Positions 1 to 8,059 are shown, counted from the first letter of the stretch. The stretch: 64,000 bases of DNA from Pseudolysinimonas_A sp039912695 (GCF_039912695.1 NZ_JBDSPJ010000022.1:310001-374000), one strand, 5' to 3'. Notes: generated from the letters alone by a model not told the origin. Program-made: numbers and translations.

Positions 1-781
1 GTACCTCGCGCAGCACCGGGTAGATCGCTGAGAACACCACCATCGGAGCCCGGAGCGCCGGGTTGAAGATCTTGTGGTGGTCGTAGGTGCGCTCCCACCG
101 AAGGATGTAGTTCAGGTACTGCTTCGGCGGTGCCTCGAGTCGACGGGCCGACATGCCTGCGACCATCTTCGACCCGTAGGCGATCTTGTGGCCCAACTCG
201 AAGAGGTGGATGCCGAGGTCGACATCCTCGTGCATCTCGTCTTTCTCGTCGGCGCAGGTCGAATCGCGGACGTCCCGCCAGGCGGTCGCCCTGATTGCCA
301 TGTTGCTGCCGAACACGAAGTGATATTCGCGCGTCAGCTTCAGCAGCGCGCGACGCATGTTGTCGTCGGCCCGGGCGCCGAACCGCCGCAGCGGCATGTC
401 GTAGTAGATCATCGGGCCCGTCGCGGCATCCACGATTGGGTCGAGGAAGATCGCGGTGACCTGCTCAACCCAGTCGGGTTCGAGGATGGAGTCGGAGTCG
501 ATGCGGCCGATGATGTCGCCGGTCGCGTGGTCGAACCCGAGGTTGCGCGTGGGGGTGATGCCCTGTTTTTCGTTCTGGTGCAGGATGACGATCGGCGCAT
601 CCGGAAACTCGATCTGAAGCGCTTTCAGCATCGCCACCGTCGAATCGGTCGACTTGTTGTCGACCACGATGATCTCGTGAGCGGGAACTGTCTGCTCAAC
701 GGCCGCGACGACGCAGGCCCGGATCGTGCGTTCCTCGTTGTAGGCAGGAACGACGATCGAAACGGTCGGTCCACCGGTCAT
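1..781 (-). CDS. Family 2 glycosyltransferase (3' end cut by window edge)
   Basis: Reading the minus strand from the ATG at 781 gives 260 residues with no stop, so the C-terminus lies outside the window. The protein opens with the GT2 (GT-A fold) nucleotide-sugar pattern VSIVVPAYNEE (residues 7-17), then IIVVDNKSTDST (37-48), a DSD metal/sugar-nucleotide motif at residues 95-97, and a later HEDVDLG acid motif. No membrane segment is visible in the part present. GT2 enzymes transfer a sugar from an activated donor to a lipid, polysaccharide or protein at the cytoplasmic face; the acceptor cannot be told. The start is supported by a TAGGGT hexamer six bases upstream, so it probably has its own leaderless promoter although it follows the acetyltransferase by only 28 bases. 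Confidence 0.88.
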   Translation of the reverse strand, partial: MTGGPTVSIVVPAYNEERTIRACVVAAVEQTVPAHEIIVVDNKSTDSTVAMLKALQIEFPDAPIVILHQNEKQGITPTRNLGFDHATGDIIGRIDSDSILEPDWVEQVTAIFLDPIVDAATGPMIYYDMPLRRFGARADDNMRRALLKLTREYHFVFGSNMAIRATAWRDVRDSTCADEKDEMHEDVDLGIHLFELGHKIAYGSKMVAGMSARRLEAPPKQYLNYILRWERTYDHHKIFNPALRAPMVVFSAIYPVLREV

Positions 782-787
782 GGCGCC

Positions 788-793
788 ACCCTA
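788..793 (-). promoter_or_regulatory. -10 hexamer of the glycosyltransferase gene
   Basis: TAGGGT followed by six bases and the ATG at 781, a spacing that puts the transcription start on the start codon (leaderless). Confidence 0.5.
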
Positions 794-809
794 TCCCGCC
801 GTGTGCCGC

Positions 810-1313
810 TCACGAATGGGTACCCGCGACCGGACGGGCAAGCAGGGCAACCTCGGTCGTGCCGCCCTTGGTCTGCTGCCGTCCGACCTCGACAAACCCG
901 AGCCGGGTGTGGAACGCCAGCGACCCGGGGTTCGGAGGCCTTACGTTCACCTCGCAGGTGATCTCGGTCGCTCCGTCAACGCGGGCGACGTCGTCAACGG
1001 CGGCGTAGAGTCGCGGGCCGACGCCCTGACCTTGGAGTCGGGGGGCAAGCACGATCCGGTCGACGTAGAGAAAATCGGACGACCGCGCACTGAACCAGAG
1101 GTAGTTCTCACTCGCGTAGTCGAGCCCTGGTGCGAGGGCGACGATGAAGCCGGCGACCGCGCCATCGTCAACCACGAGGGTCAGACGGCTGGATGCGATC
1201 AGCCCTGCCAGTTCGTCGGCCGGGGTGATCGGTACCGCCGGGTAGGCGCCGTCGTTGATCGCGACGAGCGCGGGGAGGTCGGCATCGACGAAGGCACGAA
1301 GCGCGGGGGGCAC
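810..1313 (-). CDS. GNAT family N-acetyltransferase
   Basis: 167 residues, normal size for a single GNAT domain. The acetyl-CoA pyrophosphate loop is seen as QGQGVG at residues 94-99, preceded by the beta-4 strand VDRIVLAP and followed by helix RLYAAVDDVAR; the C-terminal part FHTRLGFVEVGRQ is the usual beta-6/beta-7 region. GNATs transfer an acetyl group from acetyl-CoA to an amine; the substrate cannot be predicted. The GTG start is backed by a TAGCCT hexamer six bases upstream, which overlaps the stop codon of the preceding M23 peptidase gene ten bases away. It lies between envelope genes on the same strand, but each has a promoter-like site, so a common function is only a guess. Confidence 0.85.
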   Translation of the reverse strand: MPPALRAFVDADLPALVAINDGAYPAVPITPADELAGLIASSRLTLVVDDGAVAGFIVALAPGLDYASENYLWFSARSSDFLYVDRIVLAPRLQGQGVGPRLYAAVDDVARVDGATEITCEVNVRPPNPGSLAFHTRLGFVEVGRQQTKGGTTEVALLARPVAGTHS

Positions 1314-1319
1314 TCCGCC

Positions 1320-1325
1320 AGGCTA
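1320..1325 (-). promoter_or_regulatory. -10 hexamer of the GNAT gene
   Basis: TAGCCT, six bases before the GTG at 1313; its TAG is at the same time the stop codon of the upstream peptidase gene. Confidence 0.5.
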
Positions 1326-1973
1326 TTCGCCCCAAGCCTGCGTGACGTGCGCCTGCATCCAGTCGAGTGGGTCGATCAGGTTGCGATCGGCATCCTGAAT
1401 GGTGAAGTGCAGATGCGATCCGTTGCTCTGACCGGTGCTCCCGACCAACCCAATGACCTCGCCGCGCGTGACGGTGTCGCCGAGCGCGAGCGTCATCGAC
1501 CCTGACCTCATGTGGGCGTAGGAACTGAAGTAGATCACTCCATCGACGTCGTGCTGGATCGTGACGTGCACGCCCCACGATCCGTCGGTCACCGTCGAGC
1601 CCACGACGACGCCGTCGGCGATCGCCTCGATCGGATGCCCGTCGCCAGGAACGAAGTCGACGCCGGTGTGGAAGGTCGAACAACCGTCGCAGGAGCGGTA
1701 GCCGAAGTAGCTTGAGATCGGCGTCGACGGGTCGACCGGCCATTGGATGACGGTGAACTCGCTGATCACGAAGGCGTCACGTTGGACAGCATCGGCCGAA
1801 GTGGCCATCGCGGAACTCGAAACGACGGGTTCGTAGACGAACGACTGCGCGGTCGCATCGAGTTGGAATTGGTGGATCGCGGCGACTGCGGCGGGCGCTG
1901 CGAAGACGGCGATTCCGGCGAGACAGAGGGTGGCGGTTGCGGTCACGAGGGCACGGCGGGAGAAAGAGGGCAT
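1323..1973 (-). CDS. Secreted M23 family metallopeptidase (LytM-type)
   Basis: 216 residues from the ATG at 1973. An N-terminal signal peptide is clear: SRR positive start, hydrophobic core to about residue 26, AxA-type cleavage near residues 28-32. The C-terminal peptidase domain carries all zinc-site motifs: HTGVD (H102, D106), YAH (H154) and HLH (H187, H189). M23 enzymes are zinc endopeptidases that cut peptide cross-bridges in peptidoglycan, outside the membrane. Because the metal ligands are intact it is probably active, unlike regulatory LytM proteins. A longer reading frame begins at 2036, but its first 21 residues are polar and would precede the signal peptide, so I chose the later ATG. 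No LysM or other wall-binding domain is present. Confidence 0.87.
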   Translation of the reverse strand: MPSFSRRALVTATATLCLAGIAVFAAPAAVAAIHQFQLDATAQSFVYEPVVSSSAMATSADAVQRDAFVISEFTVIQWPVDPSTPISSYFGYRSCDGCSTFHTGVDFVPGDGHPIEAIADGVVVGSTVTDGSWGVHVTIQHDVDGVIYFSSYAHMRSGSMTLALGDTVTRGEVIGLVGSTGQSNGSHLHFTIQDADRNLIDPLDWMQAHVTQAWGE

Positions 1974-2144
1974 AGCAGAGCAGAACTTTCGGGTAAGGCC
2001 ATCGGATGACAGCTGGGCGCGATGGCCAGGAACCACTCTGCGAAACAGTCCTGGACGAGTCCTGGCAAACCCCTGGTGAAGTGCGCAGAGCCCAGCGGCG
2101 GAATCCCACCGCGGTTTGGTCGCAAGCGTCGCGCGACGCCGCCC

Positions 2145-2150
2145 TAGAGT
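2145..2150 (+). promoter_or_regulatory. -10 hexamer of the acyltransferase gene
   Basis: TAGAGT, six bases before the GTG at 2157; supports that GTG and a leaderless transcript. The rest of 1974-2144 holds no gene that I can support. Confidence 0.5.
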
Positions 2151-2156
2151 GGTCGG

Positions 2157-3521
2157 GTGCCAACGTCGTCAGCTACGCCGAGCTCCCAATCCGCTGCCAC
2201 AACAGCCTCGTCGATTGATCTCTCCAAGCGTGACCTGACCCTCGACCTGGCACGGGTTTTCTGCGTGCTCTTGGTCGTCGTCATCCACCTGCTGTTCATC
2301 GGGGTCGGCTTCTCAGCCGACGGCCAACTGGTCATTTCTCGGCCTCTCGAACTGCAACCGTGGTTCGCCGCCGCGACCTGGTTCGGCCAGATCATGCCGC
2401 TGTTTTTCGTGGTAGGCGGGTTCGCGAGCATCACGGCTTGGCGCAGCAGCGTTCGTCGTGGGGGAACCGCGGCGGATTACGTGAAGGCGCGCGTGCTGCG
2501 GCTCGCGCAGCCGACCCTTCCCCTGTTCATCTTTTACGTCGTCGTGATTGGCGCGGCGACGATCATCGGGATTGACCCGGCACTGCTCGGTTCGGTTGTC
2601 ATGGGCGCCGGGTCGCCGCTCTGGTTCGTCGCCGCCTACGTCCTCTGCCAGGCGTTTGTGCCCGTCATGGTGCGCTTCCACACCCGCGCCGCGGTGCCAA
2701 CGCTTGTCGTGCTGCTCGTTGGCGTGATCGTCGTGGATGCTGTCCAATTCAGCACCGCCATCCCGGTACTCGGGTACTTCAACATGTTCTTCGTCTGGCT
2801 GCTCGTTCAACAGATCGGTTTTTGGTACGCCGACGGCTGGTTCGCCCGCAGACGCTGGTGGCAGTTGGTCCTGATCCCGATCGTTTGCTACGCCGCGCTC
2901 GTTCCGATCGTCTTCCTCGGCCCGTACGACACCAACATGCTGACCAACCTCAACCCGCCAACGCTGCCGCTCGTGCTGCTCGCCCTTGCTCAGGCCTGTC
3001 TCTTGCGCCTTCTGCGACCGGCACTGGCGAAGTTGATGTCGACGCGGGGAGCGCGCGCCGTGGTGTTCCTGGCGGGCAGCCGGCTGATGACGATCTACCT
3101 GTGGCACCTGCCGATCATCATCATGATCGCGGGCGTCGCTCTGCTCATCCCCGGTGCCAGCCCGGAGCCGGCGAGCCCGGCGTGGTGGTGGTCGCGGATT
3201 CTGGTCTACCTGATCGTGCTCGCGGCCCTGTTCGCGCTGTCGTTCCTCGTGGGCCGTTGGGAGCAGCCGCGGGAACTGGGGCCGACACCGCCGATCGTGG
3301 TCGTCGCCGTGGCGGCGGTGCTGACCTTCGTGCCGGCGTTCCTCGTGACCGTGCTCTTCTTGCAGTTGTGGCTGGCGATCCTCGGCGCCGGAATGTTCTC
3401 GGTCGCCATCCTGCTTTTGGGCCGATGGCCACAGCGCTGGGGTGGGTCAGAAACGGTTACCGCTCGGGATGCCGCGACGACGCCTGGTCGTACGCCGCGT
3501 CCCACGGCAGAAACGCGCTGA
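2157..3521 (+). CDS. Membrane acyltransferase 3 family protein (OafA-like)
   Basis: 454 residues with about ten hydrophobic membrane segments. The N-terminal block RDLTLDLARVFCVLLVVVIH contains the conserved catalytic-type histidine (about H44) at the end of the first helix, and RVLRLAQP is the conserved basic loop before the next helices. Family members move an acetyl or other acyl group across the membrane onto polysaccharides, lipids or antibiotics. The polar C-terminal tail (last about 25 residues) overlaps the convergent downstream gene by 65 bases. Which molecule is acylated is not visible; nearby wall and glycosyltransferase genes suggest a surface glycan, which is inference. Confidence 0.85.
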   Translation: MPTSSATPSSQSAATTASSIDLSKRDLTLDLARVFCVLLVVVIHLLFIGVGFSADGQLVISRPLELQPWFAAATWFGQIMPLFFVVGGFASITAWRSSVRRGGTAADYVKARVLRLAQPTLPLFIFYVVVIGAATIIGIDPALLGSVVMGAGSPLWFVAAYVLCQAFVPVMVRFHTRAAVPTLVVLLVGVIVVDAVQFSTAIPVLGYFNMFFVWLLVQQIGFWYADGWFARRRWWQLVLIPIVCYAALVPIVFLGPYDTNMLTNLNPPTLPLVLLALAQACLLRLLRPALAKLMSTRGARAVVFLAGSRLMTIYLWHLPIIIMIAGVALLIPGASPEPASPAWWWSRILVYLIVLAALFALSFLVGRWEQPRELGPTPPIVVVAVAAVLTFVPAFLVTVLFLQLWLAILGAGMFSVAILLLGRWPQRWGGSETVTARDAATTPGRTPRPTAETR

Positions 3522-3942
3522 CCAGCGCTGAGCCGACGACGTACTCAGCGACCTCAACCAACAGGGGGCTGACGACACCGGTGCCGGTGCTCGAACCGGT
3601 GCTCGTGCTAAAAGTCGGGCCCGCGAGGATGCGCTCGAGGCTCCCCGGAATGCGCGATTCGGCACGGCTTGCGGCACGAGCCAGCGTGGCGGGCTCACTG
3701 GAGAGCGGCCGCTCGCCGGTGCCCGTTCCCCGGCTCAACTCCTCGTAGATCTGCGCACGCTGGGTGTCGCTGAGATTGCCGAACGCCTGGGCGTGCACCT
3801 GCTCGATGGTCTCGGAGGGTGCGGTGCGCAGGAGGTATCGGTAGCGCTGCACGACGCGCTCGTCGTCGGTCACAGAACGGCGGCGCGGCGCAACGGAAAC
3901 ATCATCCTGTTGCGTCCCGAACAGCCGATCCAGAAAACCCAT
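3457..3942 (-). CDS. Conserved actinobacterial hypothetical protein
   Basis: 161 residues. The first 10 (MGFLDRLFGT) look like an amphipathic membrane-surface helix. Residues about 25-75 form a charged helical region with RYRYLLRTAPSETIEQ and a second run SDTQRAQIYEEL, a pattern I know from actinobacterial proteins without assigned function. The middle is Ser/Thr/Gly-rich and the end has one hydrophobic stretch (EYVVGSALVSAFLPW). A Shine-Dalgarno GGAGG lies ten bases before the ATG. It overlaps the 3' end of the acyltransferase gene by 65 bases in convergent orientation. No enzymatic motif is seen. Confidence 0.6.
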   Translation of the reverse strand: MGFLDRLFGTQQDDVSVAPRRRSVTDDERVVQRYRYLLRTAPSETIEQVHAQAFGNLSDTQRAQIYEELSRGTGTGERPLSSEPATLARAASRAESRIPGSLERILAGPTFSTSTGSSTGTGVVSPLLVEVAEYVVGSALVSAFLPWDAAYDQASSRHPER

Positions 3943-4009
3943 GATCGAAGAACCTCCGTCTTCGACAGTAAGCGCGGCATCTGAACGGCTGCTGAAGCAC
4001 TCCTGAGGA

Positions 4010-4231
4010 TCAGCCTGCCATCGGTGTCGACGTCGGGACAGTCACGACCGACGACTCGGTCGGGATGACGAGCCAGGCGACCAGGTAGAAGATCACCTGC
4101 GGGCCGGGGAGCAGGATCGAGGCGACCGCGAGCACGCGGACGAGGGTGACATCCCACCCAAAACGCTGGGCAAGGGCGGCGCACACGCCACCGAGGACGC
4201 GACCTGAACGGGGACGACGAAGTTCACTCAT
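4010..4231 (-). CDS. PspC domain-containing small membrane protein
   Basis: 73 residues consisting almost entirely of one PspC domain: RPRSGRVLGGVCAALAQRFGWDVTLVRV (about 6-33) followed by one hydrophobic membrane helix (34-58). PspC proteins are linked to the phage-shock/envelope-stress response in enterobacteria; in actinobacteria many short PspC-only proteins exist with no proven partner. No pspA or pspB neighbour is present here. The start ATG lies 28 bases downstream of the MFS gene stop on the same strand. Confidence 0.8.
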   Translation of the reverse strand: MSELRRPRSGRVLGGVCAALAQRFGWDVTLVRVLAVASILLPGPQVIFYLVAWLVIPTESSVVTVPTSTPMAG

Positions 4232-4259
4232 GTCACTTAGCCTGCGGTGAACGGGCTAG

Positions 4260-5579
4260 CTACGACAGGGGGCTATCCCCCGATTCGACGGCGCCAACTG
4301 TTTGGAGTGGGCTCGTCGGTTCGAGCGGATTCGCGATCTCGTCGCGTCGCATCCGGAATGCCACGATCGTCACGACCGCGAGTACCGCAGGGATGACGCC
4401 CGCGGCAAGGAACGCCCATTCGAACCCGATGGCCTCGCCGATCGGCCCGGCGATGGCCATCGAGACCGGCATCAGCGCGAGCGACACGAAGAAGTCGAGA
4501 CTCGAGACCCGGCCGAGCATCGCGGGCGGAACGCGTCGTTGCAGCAGGGTTCCCCAGATCACGCCGCCGACCGCGAAACCGGCCCCGACCACAAACAGCA
4601 GTGCGGCCATCAGCCATAGCTGGTTCGTGATGCCGATCACGACGAGCGGCAACGTCGAGAGACCCCATGCCACATTCATCGTCGTGAGATACCGACGCGG
4701 CAACTTGTTCGACGCGACGATGAGGGATGCGATCGCGCCGCCCGCGCCATATGCGGCGAGCACGATCGCGTAAGCACCCGCACCTCCGCCCGTCTGTCCG
4801 GTGACGGCGAAGGGCAGCAAAACTTCAATCGGCCCCAGCACGACGAGCACCCAGAGGCAGGCGAACAGCAGGGTTCCAAACAACCAGGGGGTGCGCACCA
4901 TGTACGACATCCCGTCGCGGATATCGACGAGGAGAGCCGCCACCGGGTGCTGTCCAGCATCGGCACTGATATCGCGGCGCACCGGAGTGGTATGCAGGAA
5001 CAGCAGCGCGGCGACGGCGATCAGTTGCACGCAGGCGACGACCCCGAAGGCCAGAGCGGGCGACCAGGCGGCAATCAGGATGCTGGCCAGCAGGGGTCCG
5101 GCGGCCTGGACGACGACGGGACGCAGGGTGCCTTCCAGCCCGTTGGCCGGCAGCAGGTCGTCGGCGGGCAGGATCGACGGCAGCAGGGCCGAGTACGCAG
5201 GGTAGAAGAAACCGTCGACGATACCGAGCGCGAGGGAAATGACGGCGAGCTGCCAGATCTCGACGGTGCCGGTGAGGCCGAGCACCGCCGCCGCCGCGAA
5301 GCCGACAACCTTGGTCGCTTCGCAGACGATCAGGATGCGTTTCTGCGGCACCCGGTCGGCGACCGCCCCTGCGATGAGTACGGCAGCTACCAACCCGAGG
5401 GCGTTGAGCGCGGCGACGAAGGACAGGTCGCTCGGGGACCCACCCAAGGCCTTCACCTGAAAGACCAGCGAGACGATCCAGGTGCCCGCGCCGAGCATCG
5501 AGATCACGAGAGCTGTGGTCAGGATGCGGTACTGCCGGGTTCGGAACGGATGCAACGCCCGCGGGAGCCTCACCGCCAT
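4260..5579 (-). CDS. Major facilitator superfamily transporter
   Basis: 439 residues, with about 12 membrane segments and the MFS_3 (EntS/enterobactin exporter-like) layout: MAVRLPRALHPFRTRQYRIL at the start, the RVPQKRIL basic loop between TM2 and TM3, and a second-half loop RRVPPAMLGRVSS. These carriers usually export small molecules by proton antiport. The substrate cannot be predicted. I chose the ATG at 5579 over an upstream one at 5627 because the family begins with the RLPRALxPFRxRxYR block. The downstream PspC gene is separated by only 28 bases. It is divergent from the FBP gene. Confidence 0.82.
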   Translation of the reverse strand: MAVRLPRALHPFRTRQYRILTTALVISMLGAGTWIVSLVFQVKALGGSPSDLSFVAALNALGLVAAVLIAGAVADRVPQKRILIVCEATKVVGFAAAAVLGLTGTVEIWQLAVISLALGIVDGFFYPAYSALLPSILPADDLLPANGLEGTLRPVVVQAAGPLLASILIAAWSPALAFGVVACVQLIAVAALLFLHTTPVRRDISADAGQHPVAALLVDIRDGMSYMVRTPWLFGTLLFACLWVLVVLGPIEVLLPFAVTGQTGGGAGAYAIVLAAYGAGGAIASLIVASNKLPRRYLTTMNVAWGLSTLPLVVIGITNQLWLMAALLFVVGAGFAVGGVIWGTLLQRRVPPAMLGRVSSLDFFVSLALMPVSMAIAGPIGEAIGFEWAFLAAGVIPAVLAVVTIVAFRMRRDEIANPLEPTSPLQTVGAVESGDSPLS

Positions 5580-5634
5580 CTGAACCACCGAGCCACGCCG
5601 CCACGCTACCGGGTGCGTCCGGTACACGCAGGGT

Positions 5635-5640
5635 TAGGCT
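5635..5640 (+). promoter_or_regulatory. -10 hexamer of the FBP-domain gene
   Basis: TAGGCT, ten bases before the ATG at 5651; implies a leader of only a few bases. Confidence 0.45.
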
Positions 5641-5650
5641 GGTCGGCACA

Positions 5651-6142
5651 ATGAGGGCCCTGAGCGAGGCGGAGATCCGCGCGGCGCTGGTCAATGCCGC
5701 CCCGGGCGAAGCCGAGCGGATGCCGATGCCGGGACTGCACGAGGTCGTCTGGGCCGACCGCGAATACCTCGGCTGGCGCGATCCCGGCGCTCCCCACCGC
5801 GGGTACCTCGTCTTCTGGCGCGGGGAGGTGGCGATCGGCATCGCGGTGCGCGCATCGGAGGTACGGCTGCGACCCGGATCGGCGATCTGTTCGATGTGCA
5901 CGACCACCCAACCCGCCAGTCAAGTCACCATGTTCAGCGCCTCTCGCGCGGGGGATGCGGGTCGTGCCGGAAACAGCGTTGGCACCTATATCTGCGCCGA
6001 CCTGGCCTGCTCGCTGCTGATCCGCATCGCGCCGCCCTCGTTTGCCGGGCAACCCGATGCCGCGCAGGTTGTTGCCGAACGCGCGGCGGGACTCATCGCC
6101 CGGGTCGACGCATTCGCCGAACGCGTGCTCGCGTCGGCCTAA
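5651..6142 (+). CDS. FBP domain (treble-clef zinc finger) protein
   Basis: 163 residues. The C-terminal half carries four cysteines, C80-x2-C83 and C115-x4-C120, in a context (SAICSMC, YICADLAC) typical of the C-terminal treble-clef zinc finger of the FBP family. In firmicutes FBP/FusB binds elongation factor G and rescues it from fusidic acid; actinobacterial members share the fold and may bind EF-G or the ribosome. The N-terminal half (EIRAALVNAAPGEAERMPMPGL...) also fits the family. A role in translation is therefore from family knowledge, not shown here. It overlaps the convergent next gene by four bases. Confidence 0.8.
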   Translation: MRALSEAEIRAALVNAAPGEAERMPMPGLHEVVWADREYLGWRDPGAPHRGYLVFWRGEVAIGIAVRASEVRLRPGSAICSMCTTTQPASQVTMFSASRAGDAGRAGNSVGTYICADLACSLLIRIAPPSFAGQPDAAQVVAERAAGLIARVDAFAERVLASA

Positions 6143-6444
6143 GCCCGACCGTCGCTGTGCGAACGCAGCGCGTCAACCGCGGCGCGCAGAGTACGTCGCT
6201 GCGCAACCTCGATCGCGACTCCGGGACGGTCGCCGGCGAGCGCGACGAAGATGGGTGCGACGTGCTCGACGTAGCCCACCACGAGTCCGGAGACGACGAC
6301 CTCGATCAGCCCGTCGGGCCGCAATCGTGTCGTGACGCGGGTGACGAGGTCGAGACTGGAGGCGAGTTCTGCCAGCCAGTCCGACGTTTCGACCGACTTG
6401 GCAGGCTCAATGGGGGTGTTGCGAACCGACGATCGCTCGTTCAT
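6139..6444 (-). CDS. Hypothetical protein
   Basis: 101 residues from the ATG at 6444, which has GGAGGAG nine bases upstream; an ATG two codons earlier is too close to that ribosome site. The sequence is soluble, with no signal peptide or membrane helix, and has a beta-rich middle (TRLRPDGLIEVVVSGLVVGYVEHVAPIFVALAG, broken here into its recognisable run GLIEVVVSGLVVGYVEH) and a C-terminal helix RRTLRAAVDALRSH. I do not recognise the family. It converges on the FBP gene with a 4-bp overlap and may be transcribed with the SRPBCC gene upstream, 69 bases away. Confidence 0.5.
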   Translation of the reverse strand: MNERSSVRNTPIEPAKSVETSDWLAELASSLDLVTRVTTRLRPDGLIEVVVSGLVVGYVEHVAPIFVALAGDRPGVAIEVAQRRTLRAAVDALRSHSDGRA

Positions 6445-6513
6445 TCCCATCGCTCCTCCGTGCCGCCAGAGTATCCCCGAGCGGGGGAAGACGGGTGGGA
6501 GTGCTCTGTGAAT

Positions 6514-6990
6514 TCAGGCCCGAAGGTTCTCGACGGACGCCAGGATCGGTGGCAGCACCTTGCGCATGTAGGGCGCCCACGCGAACCGCACAATTGCGCC
6601 GACGACGAGCCCCCATCCGGTGCGCGCCGTGTAGGAGTACCGCCACACGATCGACGTGCCTCCGTTGACGCTCGTGAACCGCCACTCCGATTCCGCCCAG
6701 GCGACCAGCGTGCCAAAAAGTCCCGTGAAGTCGGTTAAGCGGTAGCCGAACACGTCGGGCGAGTTGACTACGGTCAGCGTTTCGATAACCGTGCTTCGGT
6801 CAGACAGCACCAACTGGCGGCTCTGGCCGACCGCATCCCACGCCCCGGTCTGGTCGCGCACCGCGACAACGGCGGGCAGCACGCCATCCTTCGGGTAGAA
6901 CCGGGTCGGATCGTGGGTCGTGATATTCGGGAACGCGCGCTCGATCCCCATCGCGACAAACCCAGATGCGGAAGCGGATCGCGTTCTCAT
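6514..6990 (-). CDS. SRPBCC family (START-like) protein
   Basis: 158 residues. The pattern of long beta strands with WDAVGQSR, SRQLVLSDRSTVIETL, YRLTDFTG and SEWRFTSVNGGTSIVWRY, and a C-terminal helix with MRKVLPPILASVENL, fits the SRPBCC/polyketide-cyclase-like helix-grip fold, which binds hydrophobic ligands in a deep pocket. There is no signal peptide. The ligand and role are unknown. The start could instead be the methionine at residue 14 (MGIERAFPN), which would begin closer to the conserved fold; no ribosome site decides between them. Confidence 0.65.
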   Translation of the reverse strand: MRTRSASASGFVAMGIERAFPNITTHDPTRFYPKDGVLPAVVAVRDQTGAWDAVGQSRQLVLSDRSTVIETLTVVNSPDVFGYRLTDFTGLFGTLVAWAESEWRFTSVNGGTSIVWRYSYTARTGWGLVVGAIVRFAWAPYMRKVLPPILASVENLRA

Positions 6991-7041
6991 GGGAGAGATT
7001 CGACGCCGATCGCGTTTCGGGTGGGTGATTGAGACGAGGAG

Positions 7042-7215
7042 TTAGTCGAAAGCCTCGTTGACGTGGAACGGCAGGATCAGGGCGAGCGAGATAGCTCCGA
7101 GACCACCGAGGAAGGCGACGCTGCGCCACCAGTCGGGCAGGTCGAAGGCGTAGCCCAGGAGGGCGAGGCCGCCGACGAAGAGGACGATCGAGACCAGGAA
7201 CGCGAACATCTTCAT
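7042..7215 (-). CDS. 57-residue two-helix membrane protein
   Basis: A short gene whose ATG (7213-7215) overlaps the TGA of nnrD in an ATGA pattern, strong evidence that it is translated by coupling. The product has two hydrophobic helices, about residues 4-22 (FLVSIVLFVGGLALLGYAF) and 33-50 (VAFLGGLGAISLALILPF), joined by a short loop DLPDWWRS, and ends HVNEAFD. No known domain. Such small membrane proteins behind metabolic genes are seen in Microbacteriaceae, but I know no function. Confidence 0.7.
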   Translation of the reverse strand: MKMFAFLVSIVLFVGGLALLGYAFDLPDWWRSVAFLGGLGAISLALILPFHVNEAFD

Positions 7216-8036
7216 GCGCTCATGCTACCGGCGAGATCGGCAACGACCGCGGGAAGTGCGACGCACAGGTCGAGGATCGTGAAAGGTCCCCCGGCCGATG
7301 CTCGACGGGCGGCCTCGCCGTGGATCCAGGCCGCCGCCGCCGCGTAGGGTGCGAGGTCGGTTGCATCCGAGTGGGTGGCCAGCAACGCCCCCAGGATGCC
7401 GGCGAGCGCGTCGCCCGCGCCAGCCGTCGCAAGCCACGGCGTCGCGTTGCGAACCCGCAGGATGGCGCCGTCGGCGGACGCCACCAAAGTCTGCGCTCCC
7501 TTCAGCAATACCGTCGCGGCGAACGCTTCGGCGGCGCGAACCGCTGCTCCCTCCCGGTCGGCCTCGACCTCGGCTCGGGACATCTCGAGCAGCGCGGCAA
7601 GTTCGCCCGCGTGGGGCGTCATCACGATCGGCCCGGCGACCTTCGGCCAGAGGTCGAGTGCGCCGGCATCCAGAACTGTCGGAACGACCTGGGCCAACGC
7701 GTTTTCGAGCACCAGGGTGGTGAGTTCGTCACGTTGGGCGGAATCCTGCCCTGACCCCAGCACCCAGGCCTGCACCCGCCCGTCGACCGTCACAGCCTCG
7801 GGGCGTCGCTGGAGGATGAGACGCGTCGCGCGTCCGGGACCGAGGTAGCGCACCATCCCGACCCCCGTATGCAGAGCGGCTTCGACCCCGAGTACCGCGG
7901 CGCCCGGGTAGTGTGCCGACCCGGTCACGAACCCGAGCACCCCGCGGGAGTACTTGTCGGAGTCGTCGTCGGGGATCGCGATACAGGGTGCGGCGTCGTG
8001 GCGACCGAACAGGTGGTACTCAGCAGGCAGGCTCAC
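7212..8036 (-). CDS. nnrD: ADP-dependent NAD(P)H-hydrate dehydratase
   Basis: 274 residues, only the C-terminal (dehydratase, YjeF_C/CARKD) domain, without the fused NnrE epimerase domain that many bacteria have. Motifs: GFVTGSAHYPGAAVLG near residues 34-50, VMTPHAGELAALL near 140, VLLKGAQTLVA, and NATPWLATAGAGDALAGILGA, the ribokinase-like GAGD anion hole with its aspartate. The enzyme repairs hydrated NADH/NADPH (NADHX) using ADP, restoring active cofactor in the cytoplasm. It is followed by an overlapping small membrane gene. The GTG start has a TATCGT hexamer seven bases upstream that overlaps the promoter of the divergent oxidoreductase. Confidence 0.9.
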   Translation of the reverse strand: MSLPAEYHLFGRHDAAPCIAIPDDDSDKYSRGVLGFVTGSAHYPGAAVLGVEAALHTGVGMVRYLGPGRATRLILQRRPEAVTVDGRVQAWVLGSGQDSAQRDELTTLVLENALAQVVPTVLDAGALDLWPKVAGPIVMTPHAGELAALLEMSRAEVEADREGAAVRAAEAFAATVLLKGAQTLVASADGAILRVRNATPWLATAGAGDALAGILGALLATHSDATDLAPYAAAAAWIHGEAARRASAGGPFTILDLCVALPAVVADLAGSMSA

Positions 8037-8043
8037 GGGTTCA

Positions 8044-8049
8044 ACGATA
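8044..8049 (-). promoter_or_regulatory. -10 hexamer of nnrD
   Basis: TATCGT, seven bases before the GTG at 8036. Its last two bases on the plus strand are shared with the -10 of the divergent gene. Confidence 0.45.
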
Positions 8050-8053
8050 GGTT
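8048..8053 (+). promoter_or_regulatory. -10 hexamer of the old-yellow-enzyme gene
   Basis: TAGGTT, six bases before the GTG at 8060; overlaps the oppositely directed nnrD -10. Confidence 0.5.
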
Positions 8054-8059
8054 GACGCG

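Noticed and set aside
2037..2144. Repeated GTCCTGG words upstream of the acyltransferase
   Set aside because: Two 7-base copies in 120 bases of GC-rich DNA are expected by chance and have no symmetry.
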